Shown: positions 47,350 through 55,961 of the stretch, in pieces
How the letters are laid out: each line of letters begins with the position of its first letter
Numbering within the stretch: the first letter of the stretch is position 1
Notes under the pieces: generated by a model
Seen by the model: the letters and a program-made list of their open reading frames with translations, nothing else
Databases searched by the model: none
Told to the model about the DNA's origin: nothing
Program-made: the position numbers and the translations under genes
From: Streptomyces sp. NBC_00273
GTDB lineage: Bacteria > Actinomycetota > Actinomycetes > Streptomycetales > Streptomycetaceae
DNA length: 64,000 bases
Direction of reading: 5' to 3'
NCBI RefSeq assembly: GCF_036178145.1
Contig: NZ_CP108067.1
Location: 2,852,001 to 2,916,000, forward strand

Positions 47350-47368
47350 TAAGGTAAGGCTAACCTGT
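47350..47368. promoter_or_regulatory. DmdR/IdeR-type iron box
   Basis: TAAGGTAAGGCTAACCTGT matches the 19-base actinobacterial iron-box consensus TTAGGTTAGGCTAACCTAA at 15 of 19 positions. It lies 37 bases upstream of the ferric reductase start, so iron-loaded DmdR should repress that gene. Confidence 0.88.
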
Positions 47369-47404
47369 TAACGATCGTGTGATTCTGTGATTCGGTGGCC
47401 CGTC

Positions 47405-48265
47405 ATGACCGTCACGACCTTCCCGGCTGTCACATCCACCCCGCCCGGCTCTGCGGTGACGGATGCGTTCGCCAGGCTGGCCGAGGCGTACGGCGGACTG
47501 CGGGTGATCGAGCGAACCGCTGACGAACCCCTCCCCCGCGGTGTGGGATGGGTCGGCGCGGACGAGCTCGCGGCCGGCGGGCCGGCCCTGGACGCCTTCC
47601 TCGCCTGGGACAACGCCCAGGTCCTGAGGGACTACGGGACGCAGGCCCGCCCCGACGTGATCGCAGGCTTCGGCCTGCACCGGTACGCGTGGCCGGCCTG
47701 CCTGCTGATCACCCTCCCGTGGTTCCTGCACCGGCGGGTCCCCCGCCTTCCGGTCACCGAGGTGGCCTTCCACCGGACGCTGGGCCGGATGAGCGTGCAC
47801 GTCGGGGAGTTCGCATGCCTGCCGGACGATCCGGCGGCCGCAACCCCGGGGGCCCGTGTCGTGCCCGACGAGGAGGCCCTGCGCGAGGAGGTGCGGGCTG
47901 CGGTGGCCCAGCACCTCGGACCGCTGCTGGAAGGTTTCGGCCCGCGCATGCGGCGCGGCCGCCGCGCCCTGTGGGGCATGGTGACCGACGAGGTCGTCGA
48001 GGGCCTCTGGTACATCGGCAACCTGCTCGGCGAGGAGCAGCGGGCCATGGCCGAACTGGAGGCGCTCCTGCCGGGCTCCACCGCCCCGTACACCGGCGGC
48101 GCGGGGTTCCGTACGCTCACCGGCCCCGCCGGTGAGGAGCTGCCCACCCGGGACCGGGCCGGCTGCTGCTTCTTCTACACCATCCGCCCCGAGGACACCT
48201 GTGTCACCTGCCCCCGGACCTGTGACGCCGACCGGATCGCCCGCCTCGCGGCGACCGCCGCCTGA
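47405..48265 (+). CDS. Siderophore-iron reductase, FhuF-like (2Fe-2S)-binding protein
   Basis: 286 residues from ATG 47405; an in-frame GTG at 47387 is an alternative. The C-terminal cysteine pattern Cys-Cys-x10-Cys-x2-Cys (GCCFFYTIRPEDTCVTCPRTC, last ~40 residues) is the unusual 2Fe-2S motif of FhuF-type ferric-siderophore reductases. The N-terminal part is divergent, as usual. It reduces Fe3+ in imported siderophores at the cytoplasmic face to release Fe2+. The iron box directly upstream fits derepression under iron starvation. No transporter genes adjoin it. Confidence 0.88.
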   Translation: MTVTTFPAVTSTPPGSAVTDAFARLAEAYGGLRVIERTADEPLPRGVGWVGADELAAGGPALDAFLAWDNAQVLRDYGTQARPDVIAGFGLHRYAWPACLLITLPWFLHRRVPRLPVTEVAFHRTLGRMSVHVGEFACLPDDPAAATPGARVVPDEEALREEVRAAVAQHLGPLLEGFGPRMRRGRRALWGMVTDEVVEGLWYIGNLLGEEQRAMAELEALLPGSTAPYTGGAGFRTLTGPAGEELPTRDRAGCCFFYTIRPEDTCVTCPRTCDADRIARLAATAA

Positions 48266-48473
48266 ACCCACCCCGTACGACTGACTGAATTCGAACACAA
48301 CTCGGCCCGTGCGGCCGCCAGTTCGAGCTACAACACCCTATCCGGCGGGCCCCGCCCCCCGATGGCGTCCACTTGCCCCGAAAGCTGCGTGCACGGCTCA
48401 CCGGCTACGCCACTATGGCGCCCGGAAAGCCGTACAGCCGCATGGCCGCACACGCGAGGCAAGGGACATTCGC

Positions 48474-49532
48474 ATGAGACTGACCGACATATCGCTGGAC
48501 TGGCTGCTGCCCGGCAGCCTGCTGATCCTGGGCGTACTTGCGGCAGTTGCGGTGCTGGCCCGTGGCAAGCGGGAGAGCGAGAAGGCCGCGGCCGACGACA
48601 GTTGGGAGCGCAGCGAGGAACGGCGGCGGCGCAAGGAAGCCGTCTACGGGACCGCTTCGTACGTTCTGCTGTTCTGCTGCGCGGCGGTCGCGGCCGCGCT
48701 CTCCTTCCACGGGCTGGTCGGCTTCGGCCGGCAGAACCTCAACCTCACCGGAGGCTGGGAGTACCTCGTCCCCTTCGGCCTCGACGGCGCCGCGATGTTC
48801 TGCTCGGTGCTCGCCGTGCGCGAGGCCAGCCACGGTGACGCGGCCCTCGGCTCGCGCATGCTCGTCTGGCTGTTCGCGGGCGCGGCCGCGTGGTTCAACT
48901 GGGTGCACGCCCCGCGGGGCCTGGGCCACGACGGGGCCCCGCAGTTCTTCGCCGGGATGTCGCTCTCGGCGGCCGTGCTCTTCGACCGCGCCCTCAAGCA
49001 GACCCGCCGGGCGGCGCTGCGCGAACAGGGCCTGATCCCGCGGCCGTTGCCCCAGATCCGGATGGTCCGCTGGCTGCGGGCCCCCCGGGAGACCTTCGGC
49101 GCCTGGTCCCTCATGCTGCTGGAAGGGGTACGCACCCTCGACGAGGCCGTGGACGAGGTGCGCGAGGACAAGAAGGAGCGGGAGCAGGACCGGCACCGCA
49201 GGCGCGATCAGAACCGGCTCGACCGGGCGCGCATCAAGGCGCTGGGCCGGCAGAACCGGGCGTTCGGGCGGTCACGCGGCCGCCAGGTCGAGCTCCCGGA
49301 ACTGACGCAGGGAGCGGGCTCCGCGCCGGTCGGCGCGGAGCCCGCCATACCGGAATCAGGACAACTGCCCTTGCAACGCCGGCCCTCCCTGCAGGCCGTC
49401 AACCGAACCGAGTCCCTTGACGTGACCGGCACCCGGACGGTGGACCTCACCGCCGAGGACGACACCCAGACCATTCCCCGGCTGGACTCGCTGGAGCGCA
49501 AACTGAAGGACCTGGAGCAGCAGTTCGGCTGA
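48474..49532 (+). CDS. DUF2637 membrane protein
   Basis: 352 residues from ATG 48474 (MRLTDISLDWLLPGSLL), preceded by AAGGGA. Four to five N-terminal membrane segments (about 9-30, 57-80, 95-112, 125-142 and 155-170), then a charged cytosolic tail. The tail ends in a coiled-coil-like helix (TIPRLDSLERKLKDLEQQFG). The GWEYLVPFGLDGAAMF / AWFNWVHAP patterns are those of DUF2637, found across actinomycetes, with relatives on conjugative plasmids (spd-like spread proteins). Role unknown. It is chromosomal and monocistronic here, followed by a terminator. Confidence 0.88.
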   Translation: MRLTDISLDWLLPGSLLILGVLAAVAVLARGKRESEKAAADDSWERSEERRRRKEAVYGTASYVLLFCCAAVAAALSFHGLVGFGRQNLNLTGGWEYLVPFGLDGAAMFCSVLAVREASHGDAALGSRMLVWLFAGAAAWFNWVHAPRGLGHDGAPQFFAGMSLSAAVLFDRALKQTRRAALREQGLIPRPLPQIRMVRWLRAPRETFGAWSLMLLEGVRTLDEAVDEVREDKKEREQDRHRRRDQNRLDRARIKALGRQNRAFGRSRGRQVELPELTQGAGSAPVGAEPAIPESGQLPLQRRPSLQAVNRTESLDVTGTRTVDLTAEDDTQTIPRLDSLERKLKDLEQQFG

Positions 49533-49562
49533 TCCGGTCCGCTCGTACGGGGAGACCCCGCG

Positions 49563-49590
49563 GGGCCCGCCTGCTCGGGCGGGCCCTTCG
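49563..49590 (+). terminator. Hairpin terminator of the DUF2637 gene
   Basis: GGGCCCGCC and GGCGGGCCC pair around a short loop, followed by TTCGTCG. It also faces the convergent anti-sigma-like gene. Confidence 0.85.
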
Positions 49591-49616
49591 TCGTACAGCC
49601 CGTCGTCCGGCCCGCG

Positions 49617-50111
49617 CTACGACGCGTCGTGCCGTCCGTCGAGCTCGAACCACACCACCTTGCCGCTGCCCAGGGCGAGCGCGTCCACGCCCCAGTCGTC
49701 GGCGAGCGCCTGCACCAGCACGAGTCCCCGGCCGTGCGTACCGTCGTCGGCGGTCGGTACGTACGGCCGGGGCCGGCGTGCGGCGTAGTCCCGGACCTCC
49801 ACCCGTAACCGGGTGGCGGCGAGACTCGCGTGCACCTCCGCGCCGCGGTCGGTGTGGACGAGCGCGTTGGTCACGAGCTCGGTGATCAACAGCTCGGCCA
49901 CCTCGGCGGCATCGGTATGGCACCGGTGGCGCATCAACTCCCGCAGGGCCCGGCGGACTTCGCCGACCGCCTTCAGGTCGGCCCGGCGTACGCTCCGGGT
50001 GATCCGCAGCGTGTCCACCGATTCCCCGTCCCCGTCCCCGTCGGCGGACGGCTCGCGCGGCACCGGCCTCCCTCTCCCCCACAGCTTTCCGGTCTTCGCC
50101 CCCACCCGCAC
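49617..50111 (-). CDS. RsbW-like ATP-binding anti-sigma/serine kinase, with a TTA codon
   Basis: 164 residues from GTG 50111. HATPase_c domain of the single-domain Streptomyces type: AELLITELVTNALVHTDRG (N box), TADDGTHGRGLVLVQALADDWGV (G boxes). Such proteins bind sigma factors or anti-anti-sigma factors and may phosphorylate them. The leucine in ATRLRVEV is encoded by TTA (complement of 49806-49808), so translation should need the bldA tRNA, linking it to development. No partner anti-anti-sigma gene is adjacent. Confidence 0.88.
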   Translation of the reverse strand: MRVGAKTGKLWGRGRPVPREPSADGDGDGESVDTLRITRSVRRADLKAVGEVRRALRELMRHRCHTDAAEVAELLITELVTNALVHTDRGAEVHASLAATRLRVEVRDYAARRPRPYVPTADDGTHGRGLVLVQALADDWGVDALALGSGKVVWFELDGRHDAS

Positions 50112-50192
50112 GGCGATGTCCCTCCCGTGTCCTTGCTCTCGAACAGGTCTACGGGATGCATGCCCCCCGGGCGGTTCCGCACTCCTGCGGGC

Positions 50193-50663
50193 TCAGGGGC
50201 GGGGCGCGTCGGGGAGGTCGGATCGAGCCATCCCCATGACGCGGCTGACCGCTGCGTCGCACACGATCTTGCTGGCGGACCGTGCGAATCCGGCCACGGT
50301 TTCGGCACTGGTCTTCGGAGGAATCCACAAGGCGACCGGGTCCGTCACCGCGCCCACCCGAGCGGGTCCCCGATGCCGGAAAGCGCCCTCCAAAGCCCCC
50401 ATGAGCTGCCCGGCCTTTGCCACGCGGACCCCGTACCCGCCGCCCGCGCGCACGAGGGCGGCGACGTCGGGGTCCTGGTCCGTCGTCCTTGAGGAGAAGA
50501 GGCCGGAAATCGTCACCTCCCACTCGGCTTTTCCCCGGGGTGAGTTGTCGAAGGGGACCATTTTGATGGGCAGGTCGTACTGCACGAGGGGGAGGAAATC
50601 TCCCCACGGCATCGAGCAACCACCGTCGCCCGCCATCGACACCACTTGACGGTTCCGATCGGT
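50193..50663 (-). pseudogene. C-terminal remnant of a pyruvate oxidase/dehydrogenase (PoxB-like, TPP enzyme)
   Basis: The minus-strand frame from about 50663 matches the last ~155 residues of thiamine-diphosphate pyruvate oxidases. DRNRQVVSMAGDGG, then the TPP motif GDG ... FDN, TTDQDPDVAALVRAGGGYGVRV, AFRHRGPARVGAVTDPVALWIPP, and the terminal ARSDLPDAPRP are all recognisable. Full enzymes have ~580 residues, and nothing upstream of 50663 resembles the missing two thirds. A short ORF from ATG 50636 could still be translated (147 residues) but would lack the pyruvate and FAD domains. Best read as a truncated relic. Confidence 0.8.
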
Positions 50664-50803
50664 GGACCGTGCGCCACTCGCCGTTCGGGGAAAGAAAGAT
50701 AGCGCGCCACCCGCACCTTGCACATGCCGGTGCGGACGGGGAAGCGGGCCGGGCGCCGGCCGAAGGCGTGAACTGCGTCCGCGACGGGTGAAGGGACGGG
50801 CCC

Positions 50804-51325
50804 TCAGCCGGCGTGCCGCGCCCGGTGGCGGCGGACCGCGTCCCGATTGGCGCAGCAGGGCGAGCAGTAGCGCTGCCGTCCCGTGCGCGAGGTGTCGGCG
50901 AAGACCGCGGTGCACTCGGACACGGCGCATCGCCGGAGCCGGTGCATGCCCCGGCCCGCGAGGTGCAGTGCGGTCCCGACGGCGATCAGCGAGAACAGCT
51001 GGTCACCGAAGGGCTGTTGATCGTCCCGGTAGTGCAGGTGCCAGCCGTCGCCGGCGTGGTCGGTCAGCCTCGGGAAGGCGGCGGCCTCTTCCAGCATGCC
51101 GTTGAGCAGCGCGGCGCGCTCCGGTTCGTCGGCGGCGTCGACGACCTTCTCCCACACCGTCAGGGCGCGGTGCGCACGGCCCAGATCCTCCGGGGTGACG
51201 GGCCCCGACACCGCCAGCCCGGCGGCACGGCAGCGGTCTGCGAGTTCCCCGGGGCTCGACGGGCGACGGTTGGTCAGGGCAGCGGCCAGGTTCACCGCGT
51301 CCGCCCCGTAAGGGTTGAGGTGCAC
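50804..51325 (-). CDS. CGNR zinc-finger (ABATE-type) regulator
   Basis: 173 residues from GTG 51325 (VHLNPYGADAVNLAA). The N-terminal ABATE/stress-induced domain (about 1-110) resembles those of this family. The C-terminal zinc finger (RRCAVSECTAVFADTSRTGR then YCSPCCANRDAVRRHRAR) has Cys-x4-Cys and a paired Cys cluster; the usual CGNR is CANR here. Small actinomycete regulators of this type often sit beside a transporter. It diverges from the MFS gene with 77 bases between starts, so it likely controls it. Confidence 0.87.
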   Translation of the reverse strand: MHLNPYGADAVNLAAALTNRRPSSPGELADRCRAAGLAVSGPVTPEDLGRAHRALTVWEKVVDAADEPERAALLNGMLEEAAAFPRLTDHAGDGWHLHYRDDQQPFGDQLFSLIAVGTALHLAGRGMHRLRRCAVSECTAVFADTSRTGRQRYCSPCCANRDAVRRHRARHAG

Positions 51326-51402
51326 AAGACCATTACAGCAGGCTGTCCGCACCCCGGAAAGGGGCTCTCGTCCGCCCCTGCCCCCGACCAGCGGAGTCCA
51401 CC

Positions 51403-52653
51403 ATGCCGCGACTGCTGCCCGCCCCCGGCCCCCCACGCGTCCTCGCCGTCTCGACGTTCGCCAACGCGATCGGCAGTGGGGTGTACCTGACCGCCGGCGT
51501 CCTCTACTTCACCGAGGCGGTCCGGCTCCCCGCGGACCAGGTCGGACTCGGCCTCGGCATTGCGGGACTCGTGGCGCTCGGGGTGGGCATCGGGGCCGGG
51601 CATCTCGCCGACCGCCGCGGCCCGCGCGGCGTGTACGCGGCCACGCTGCTCCTGCGCGCCCTGGCCACGGCCGGCTTCGTGTCGGCCGACGGCTTCTGGT
51701 CGTTCGTGCTGGTCGTCACCCTGGCCGTGTCGGCCCAGGGCGCAGGGGTGTCGGCGCGCGGCCCGATCATCAAACGACACGGCGGTCAACGCCCCCAGGA
51801 ACTGAGGGCGTACCTGCGGTCCGTCAGCAACACCGGGATCTCGCTGGGCGCCGTACTCGCGGGCTGGGCCGTCCAGTCGGGCACGGACACGGCCTACCGG
51901 CTCCTGATCGCCGGCAACGCCGTCTCCTTCGCGGTGTCCGCCGCGCTCCTGCTCCGCCTCGCCCCGATCCGTCCCCTACCGAGCGGCGGCGGTCGCCGGT
52001 GGGCCGCCCTGCGGGACCTGCCCTACCTCGGGATCAGCGCCCTGGACGGCGTCATGGCCGTCCAGTTCAAGGTCCTGACCGTGGCCGTCCCCCTGTGGCT
52101 CATCGGCGAGACGACCGCACCGCGCTGGCTGGTGTCCGCCGGCATGCTGACCAACACGGTGATCGTCGTCGCCTTCCAGGTGCGTGCCAGCCGGAACATC
52201 GGCACCCCCGCCACCGGCGCTCGCGCCTACCGTCGCGCCGGTGCCGCGTTCCTCGCCTCCTGCTCCCTGGTCTCCCTGTCGGCGGGAGCACCCGCCTGGG
52301 CGGCCGTCACGCTGCTCCTGGTCGCGGTCGTCGTCCACACCGTCGGCGAGCTCTGGCACGCAGCGGGAGGGTTCGAGATCTCCTTCGCCCTCGCTCCCGA
52401 ACATGCCACCGGCCAGTACCTCGGCGTGTTCGGCATGGGCGCCGGACTCGCCGAGGCTCTCGGCCCGTCCCTGCTGATCGCCCTGTGCATCGGCTGGGGG
52501 CGACCCGGCTGGTTCGTCCTCGGCGCCGTCCTCGCCCTCACCGGCCTCGTGGCTCCGCCCGCGGTCCGCTGGGCGGAGCGCCGCAGGCCTGGTGCGGCCG
52601 ACGGCGAGGACTCCCCCGCCGCGCGCGGTGCGGCATCGCGCGCCCTGACCTGA
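51403..52653 (+). CDS. MFS transporter
   Basis: 416 residues from ATG 51403. Twelve hydrophobic segments. The loop 2-3 motif GHLADRRGPRGVYAATLL is the MFS signature, and SARGPIIKRHG follows segment 4. It resembles drug-efflux-type members. The divergent CGNR regulator suggests substrate-induced expression. Substrate unknown. The stop lies 7 bases from the convergent serine hydrolase stop. Confidence 0.9.
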   Translation: MPRLLPAPGPPRVLAVSTFANAIGSGVYLTAGVLYFTEAVRLPADQVGLGLGIAGLVALGVGIGAGHLADRRGPRGVYAATLLLRALATAGFVSADGFWSFVLVVTLAVSAQGAGVSARGPIIKRHGGQRPQELRAYLRSVSNTGISLGAVLAGWAVQSGTDTAYRLLIAGNAVSFAVSAALLLRLAPIRPLPSGGGRRWAALRDLPYLGISALDGVMAVQFKVLTVAVPLWLIGETTAPRWLVSAGMLTNTVIVVAFQVRASRNIGTPATGARAYRRAGAAFLASCSLVSLSAGAPAWAAVTLLLVAVVVHTVGELWHAAGGFEISFALAPEHATGQYLGVFGMGAGLAEALGPSLLIALCIGWGRPGWFVLGAVLALTGLVAPPAVRWAERRRPGAADGEDSPAARGAASRALT

Positions 52654-52660
52654 TGGTGGC

Positions 52661-53824
52661 TCAGTCGCACAGGACTGCCGTCTGGGCCTGCTCCAGCGCA
52701 CGGGTGCGCGGGACGGGCGCCTCATTCTTCAGTTCCGCGCCGAGGTCGTAGACATTGGCGGCCAGGACCAGTTGTCGCCCGCCGTCGGCGGTGGTGAGGG
52801 ACACGCTGGTGAAGCCGGGTCCGCTGCCGTCGGTCGCCCAGGCGCTGACCTGCTTGCTGCCCGGTCCCGGGCCGCACGTCACGTCGACGGACTGCACACC
52901 GAGTCCGTACGCCGGCTTGCCGCGGCTCCCCGTCAGGAGTTCACGCTGCTGGGCGGGGCGCAGCAGCACGCCGGCGAACAGGGCCCGGTGGAAACGGGCC
53001 AGGTCGCCGACCGTGGAGATCATGGCGCCGGCGGTCCAGTCGTACGACGGGCTGAACCGGGTGACATCGCGCCCCTTGAGGTCATAGCCGTGCAGATGGG
53101 GGCCGCGGATGTTCGGGTCGGTCACCGGGAAGGAGGTGTCCTTCAGACCGAGCGGCACGATGATCCGCCGATGGATTTCGGAGGGTGCGCTGCGGTGCGT
53201 GACCGCCTCGATCACCAGACCCGCGAGGAGGTAGTTGGTGTTGGAGTACCCCCAGCCGTCGTCGGACGTGAACGTCGGCTCGTGCCGTACCGCGCGGGCG
53301 ATCACCTCCCGGGGCGTGTACACGTGGTCCCAGTCGTGGCGCTCCAGGTAGGGCGCGAAGAACTCCGGCTCGTTGGTGGGGTCGTAGATGGCCGAGGTGT
53401 GGTTGAGCAGCTGCCGGACGGTGATGGCCGTGCCGTCGTTGCCGTTTCCCCGGACCACGCCGGGCAGCCACGTGTCCACGCTGTCGTCGAGCGAGAGCCG
53501 CCCTTCGCCCTCCAGCTGCAGGAGCACCGTCGACACGAACGACTTGGTGTTGCTCGCGATCCGGAACCGCTGGTCCGGCCGGGCCCGCTCGCCGGTCGCC
53601 GTGTCCGCGAGCCCGGCCGCCGTGCGCGACTCCCGCTCCCCGCGCCTGGCGTACGCCACGACACCGGGGAATCCGTCGGCGACCGCCTGCTCGATGGCCT
53701 CCTCGAGGCCGGCGGGCGGTGCGGCCGGCCCCCGTTCCGCCGCGTGCGCGGCCGCGGGGAGCATCCCCACCACCACCGCGCAGATCCCTATCCATAACCC
53801 CGCGGCCCGTGCCCGTGAATTCAC
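52661..53824 (-). CDS. Secreted serine hydrolase, class C beta-lactamase/D-Ala-D-Ala carboxypeptidase fold
   Basis: 387 residues from GTG 53824. A signal peptide (about 1-29, ending AAAHA) is followed by the Ser-x-x-Lys nucleophile (IASNTKSF), Tyr-Ser-Asn (WGYSNTNYLL) and a late HxG-like region (TDGSGPGFTS). It belongs to the large R61-type family in Streptomyces, which includes peptidoglycan carboxypeptidases and esterases. The leucine of AAGLWIG (residue 10) is encoded by TTA (complement of 53795-53797), so export may be timed with development through bldA. Substrate unknown. Confidence 0.9.
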   Translation of the reverse strand: MNSRARAAGLWIGICAVVVGMLPAAAHAAERGPAAPPAGLEEAIEQAVADGFPGVVAYARRGERESRTAAGLADTATGERARPDQRFRIASNTKSFVSTVLLQLEGEGRLSLDDSVDTWLPGVVRGNGNDGTAITVRQLLNHTSAIYDPTNEPEFFAPYLERHDWDHVYTPREVIARAVRHEPTFTSDDGWGYSNTNYLLAGLVIEAVTHRSAPSEIHRRIIVPLGLKDTSFPVTDPNIRGPHLHGYDLKGRDVTRFSPSYDWTAGAMISTVGDLARFHRALFAGVLLRPAQQRELLTGSRGKPAYGLGVQSVDVTCGPGPGSKQVSAWATDGSGPGFTSVSLTTADGGRQLVLAANVYDLGAELKNEAPVPRTRALEQAQTAVLCD

Positions 53825-53978
53825 CGATCAGTCCCGTTCCTGTTGCCTGCGCCGTTCCCTTCCCAGCCTGCCGGGCCGCCGCACCGCTCGCCCATCCCGC
53901 TACCACCCGGACCGGCACGGGGGTTGCCCCCACCCCTGGTTCGAGGAGCCTGACGGCCCGTCGATAGCCTGCGCCCTC

Positions 53979-54416
53979 ATGACGCGTGCTTGGATCTTGC
54001 CCATGCTGTTCGGGTCCTGCGGATCGGTCGTCGCGGCTGGCCTGGTCCTGAGCGGGAGCCCCGGCGCGGCCGCGGCACTCCTCCTGGTGTTCGTGCTGCT
54101 GGCCGGCATGCACTCGCCCCTGGTGTTCCCGCGGTCGATCGGTGCGCCGGAGGCACAGCGCAGGAGCGCGGCCGACGGCCGACCGGTCGTCTTCTGGCGA
54201 CCGGGCTGCAAATACTGCATACGCCTGCGCATCCGGCTGGGCCGTAGCGCCCGCCAACTGCACTGGGTCGACATCTGGAGTGACCCCGCAGGAGCCGCTG
54301 TGGTGAGGGCGGCCAACGACGGGAACGAAACCGTGCCGACCGTCTTCGTGGCGGGCCGGCCGCACACCAACCCCGATCCCGCATGGGTGCGCGGACAGCT
54401 CTTGCCCCTCGCGTGA
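53979..54416 (+). CDS. Membrane-tethered glutaredoxin/mycoredoxin-like protein
   Basis: 145 residues from ATG 53979. Two N-terminal hydrophobic segments (about 5-24 and 28-50). A thioredoxin-fold domain follows, with the redox motif Cys77-Lys-Tyr-Cys80 in VVFWRPGCKYCIRLR and the cis-proline in ETVPTVFVAGR. The C-x-x-C spacing and the WVDIWSDP stretch fit the mycoredoxin (Mrx) group, which reduces mycothiol mixed disulfides. With two membrane segments, the redox domain probably faces the cytosol. It is monocistronic; partners unknown. Confidence 0.88.
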   Translation: MTRAWILPMLFGSCGSVVAAGLVLSGSPGAAAALLLVFVLLAGMHSPLVFPRSIGAPEAQRRSAADGRPVVFWRPGCKYCIRLRIRLGRSARQLHWVDIWSDPAGAAVVRAANDGNETVPTVFVAGRPHTNPDPAWVRGQLLPLA

Positions 54417-54458
54417 CCGGAAGCCGTGCCGCCGCGGTTCCGCCCCGGTCCGCCCCGG

Positions 54459-55859
54459 TTACGCCTCCCAGACCGCGGCGGCCGTCCGGTCGTCGGCGTA
54501 CCCCTTGAGGCGGAGCTGGGTGTCCGCGAGGAAGGCCGCGAGGCCCGGCGGCTCCTGACCGGCCCAGCGGGCGGCGAGTTCCGTCGGGAGCGCGGCCTCC
54601 TCCCGCATCGGCTCCGACAGGCCCCCGGAGCACAGCAACAGGGTGTCCCCGGACCGGGCCACGGCCGCGCGGAAGCGGAAGCCGCCCTCCGTGTCCTCGG
54701 CCGGCCCGACGGGTTCCAGGTCCTGCCACTGCCCCGCGCGGAGCCGGAACAGGCCGCCCGCGCCCGCGCCGAAGCACACCCTGGTGCGGCACTGCGGGTC
54801 CACCGGGAGCAGGAGCCCGCGCAGTCCGGCGGTGTACGCCGCTTCCGCGAGCCCCAGCTCGACGGCGCGGGCCCGCAGTCGCCCGTAGCCCCGGTCGGTG
54901 AGCCGTTGCAGGCCCGAGCGCAGGGCGTCGCGGCGCCCGGCGCGGATGTCGTCGGCCAGCCGCTCCTGGCTGCGCCCGACGGCGGAGGCGACGGTGCGGC
55001 ACAGCTCGGCGGCGGCCTCGGCGGCCCCGGGAGCGGCCCGGTCCCCGCCCGCGAGGGCCACCAGGACCAGCGCGTCGTCGCCGCTGCCGAAGCGGGCGGT
55101 GAGCAGGAAGTCGCGGCGGGCCTCACCGCGGTAGCGGGCGGAGTCCCCGCGCAGGGAGGCGGCGCGCAGGGTGTAGGTGCCGTAACGGGCCCCCTCCAGG
55201 ACGGTGTCCGGGGTCAGTTCCTCGATGGCGGCCGGGTCGGCGGGCGGAAGGGGGCCCGGCTCGGCGGCGTAGGTGGGAGCGCGGTCGCCCAGGTGGGAGA
55301 CCTCGGGCCGAACGGTCTCCGGTCCGGCCGCCACCGGCTCGGCCCCGGGCTCGGGCCCCGGCCCGGGCTCGGCCACGGGCGCCGGCTGCAACGGCTGCGG
55401 GGCCGGATCGAACCAGGCCTCCGGGCTCGGTGCCTCCGGGTGCCGCACCGGCAGCTCGGGCCCGCGCACCGGTGGTACGGCCACGCCGCCGAGCGCGTAC
55501 CCCGTGGCGTCGCCCGCCCGGGGGTCCCGCGGCGGCGGGAAGTCGGGCAGGGTCGGGGTGGGCGCCGGCTCCCCCTGCCGGGGGCCGGGCAGCAGCGGCT
55601 CCGGGGCGCGCGGAGGTTCCGGCGGGCCCGGATCCGGCACGACGTCCGGTGCCACGTCCGGCGCGAGGTCCGGCGCGAAGGCCTGTGCCGGGCCCGTGGC
55701 AGGGGCCGCGGCCGGTGCCGGCACCGGTGCCGGGTCCGTCGTCACGCCCGCCGCCGAGCGGAACCGCTTGTCCAGGGTGTCCCCCGGGTCGGGTTCCGCT
55801 TCCGCGTCCGGGCCCTCGTAGAGCTTCTGCCACCAGTCGTCCGCACCCTGCTGACTCAT
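54459..55859 (-). CDS. PP2C-like protein with degenerate active site and long Pro-rich N-terminus
   Basis: 466 residues from ATG 55859. Residues about 20-215 are Pro/Ala/Glu-rich and probably disordered. The C-terminal domain (about 220-466) has the PP2C fold order: ARYRGEARRDFLLTARFG, VLVALAGGDRA, DTLLLCSGGLSE and KGYADDRTAAAVWEA. The usual metal ligands, the Asp of RxxNED and the Asp of DGxGG, are not visible at the corresponding places. It is therefore either a pseudophosphatase or uses altered residues. Similar proteins occur widely in Streptomyces, often near vWA/kinase modules. Cytosolic; no neighbour in the operon. Confidence 0.78.
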   Translation of the reverse strand: MSQQGADDWWQKLYEGPDAEAEPDPGDTLDKRFRSAAGVTTDPAPVPAPAAAPATGPAQAFAPDLAPDVAPDVVPDPGPPEPPRAPEPLLPGPRQGEPAPTPTLPDFPPPRDPRAGDATGYALGGVAVPPVRGPELPVRHPEAPSPEAWFDPAPQPLQPAPVAEPGPGPEPGAEPVAAGPETVRPEVSHLGDRAPTYAAEPGPLPPADPAAIEELTPDTVLEGARYGTYTLRAASLRGDSARYRGEARRDFLLTARFGSGDDALVLVALAGGDRAAPGAAEAAAELCRTVASAVGRSQERLADDIRAGRRDALRSGLQRLTDRGYGRLRARAVELGLAEAAYTAGLRGLLLPVDPQCRTRVCFGAGAGGLFRLRAGQWQDLEPVGPAEDTEGGFRFRAAVARSGDTLLLCSGGLSEPMREEAALPTELAARWAGQEPPGLAAFLADTQLRLKGYADDRTAAAVWEA

Positions 55860-55904
55860 GGCTCCATTCTCGGCGCCGCACGGGGCCGGAAAACGCCGAA
55901 TGCA

Positions 55905-55942
55905 CGAAAAGGGTCCGCCGGACCGCCGTCCGCCGGACCCCT
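55905..55942 (-). terminator. Terminator of the truncated S8 peptidase gene
   Basis: On the minus strand GGGTCCGGCGGAC and GTCCGGCGGACCC pair with two central mismatches, followed by TTTTCG. It lies about 20 bases past the stop. Confidence 0.8.
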
Positions 55943-55961
55943 CCCGTTCCAGCCGTACGGG

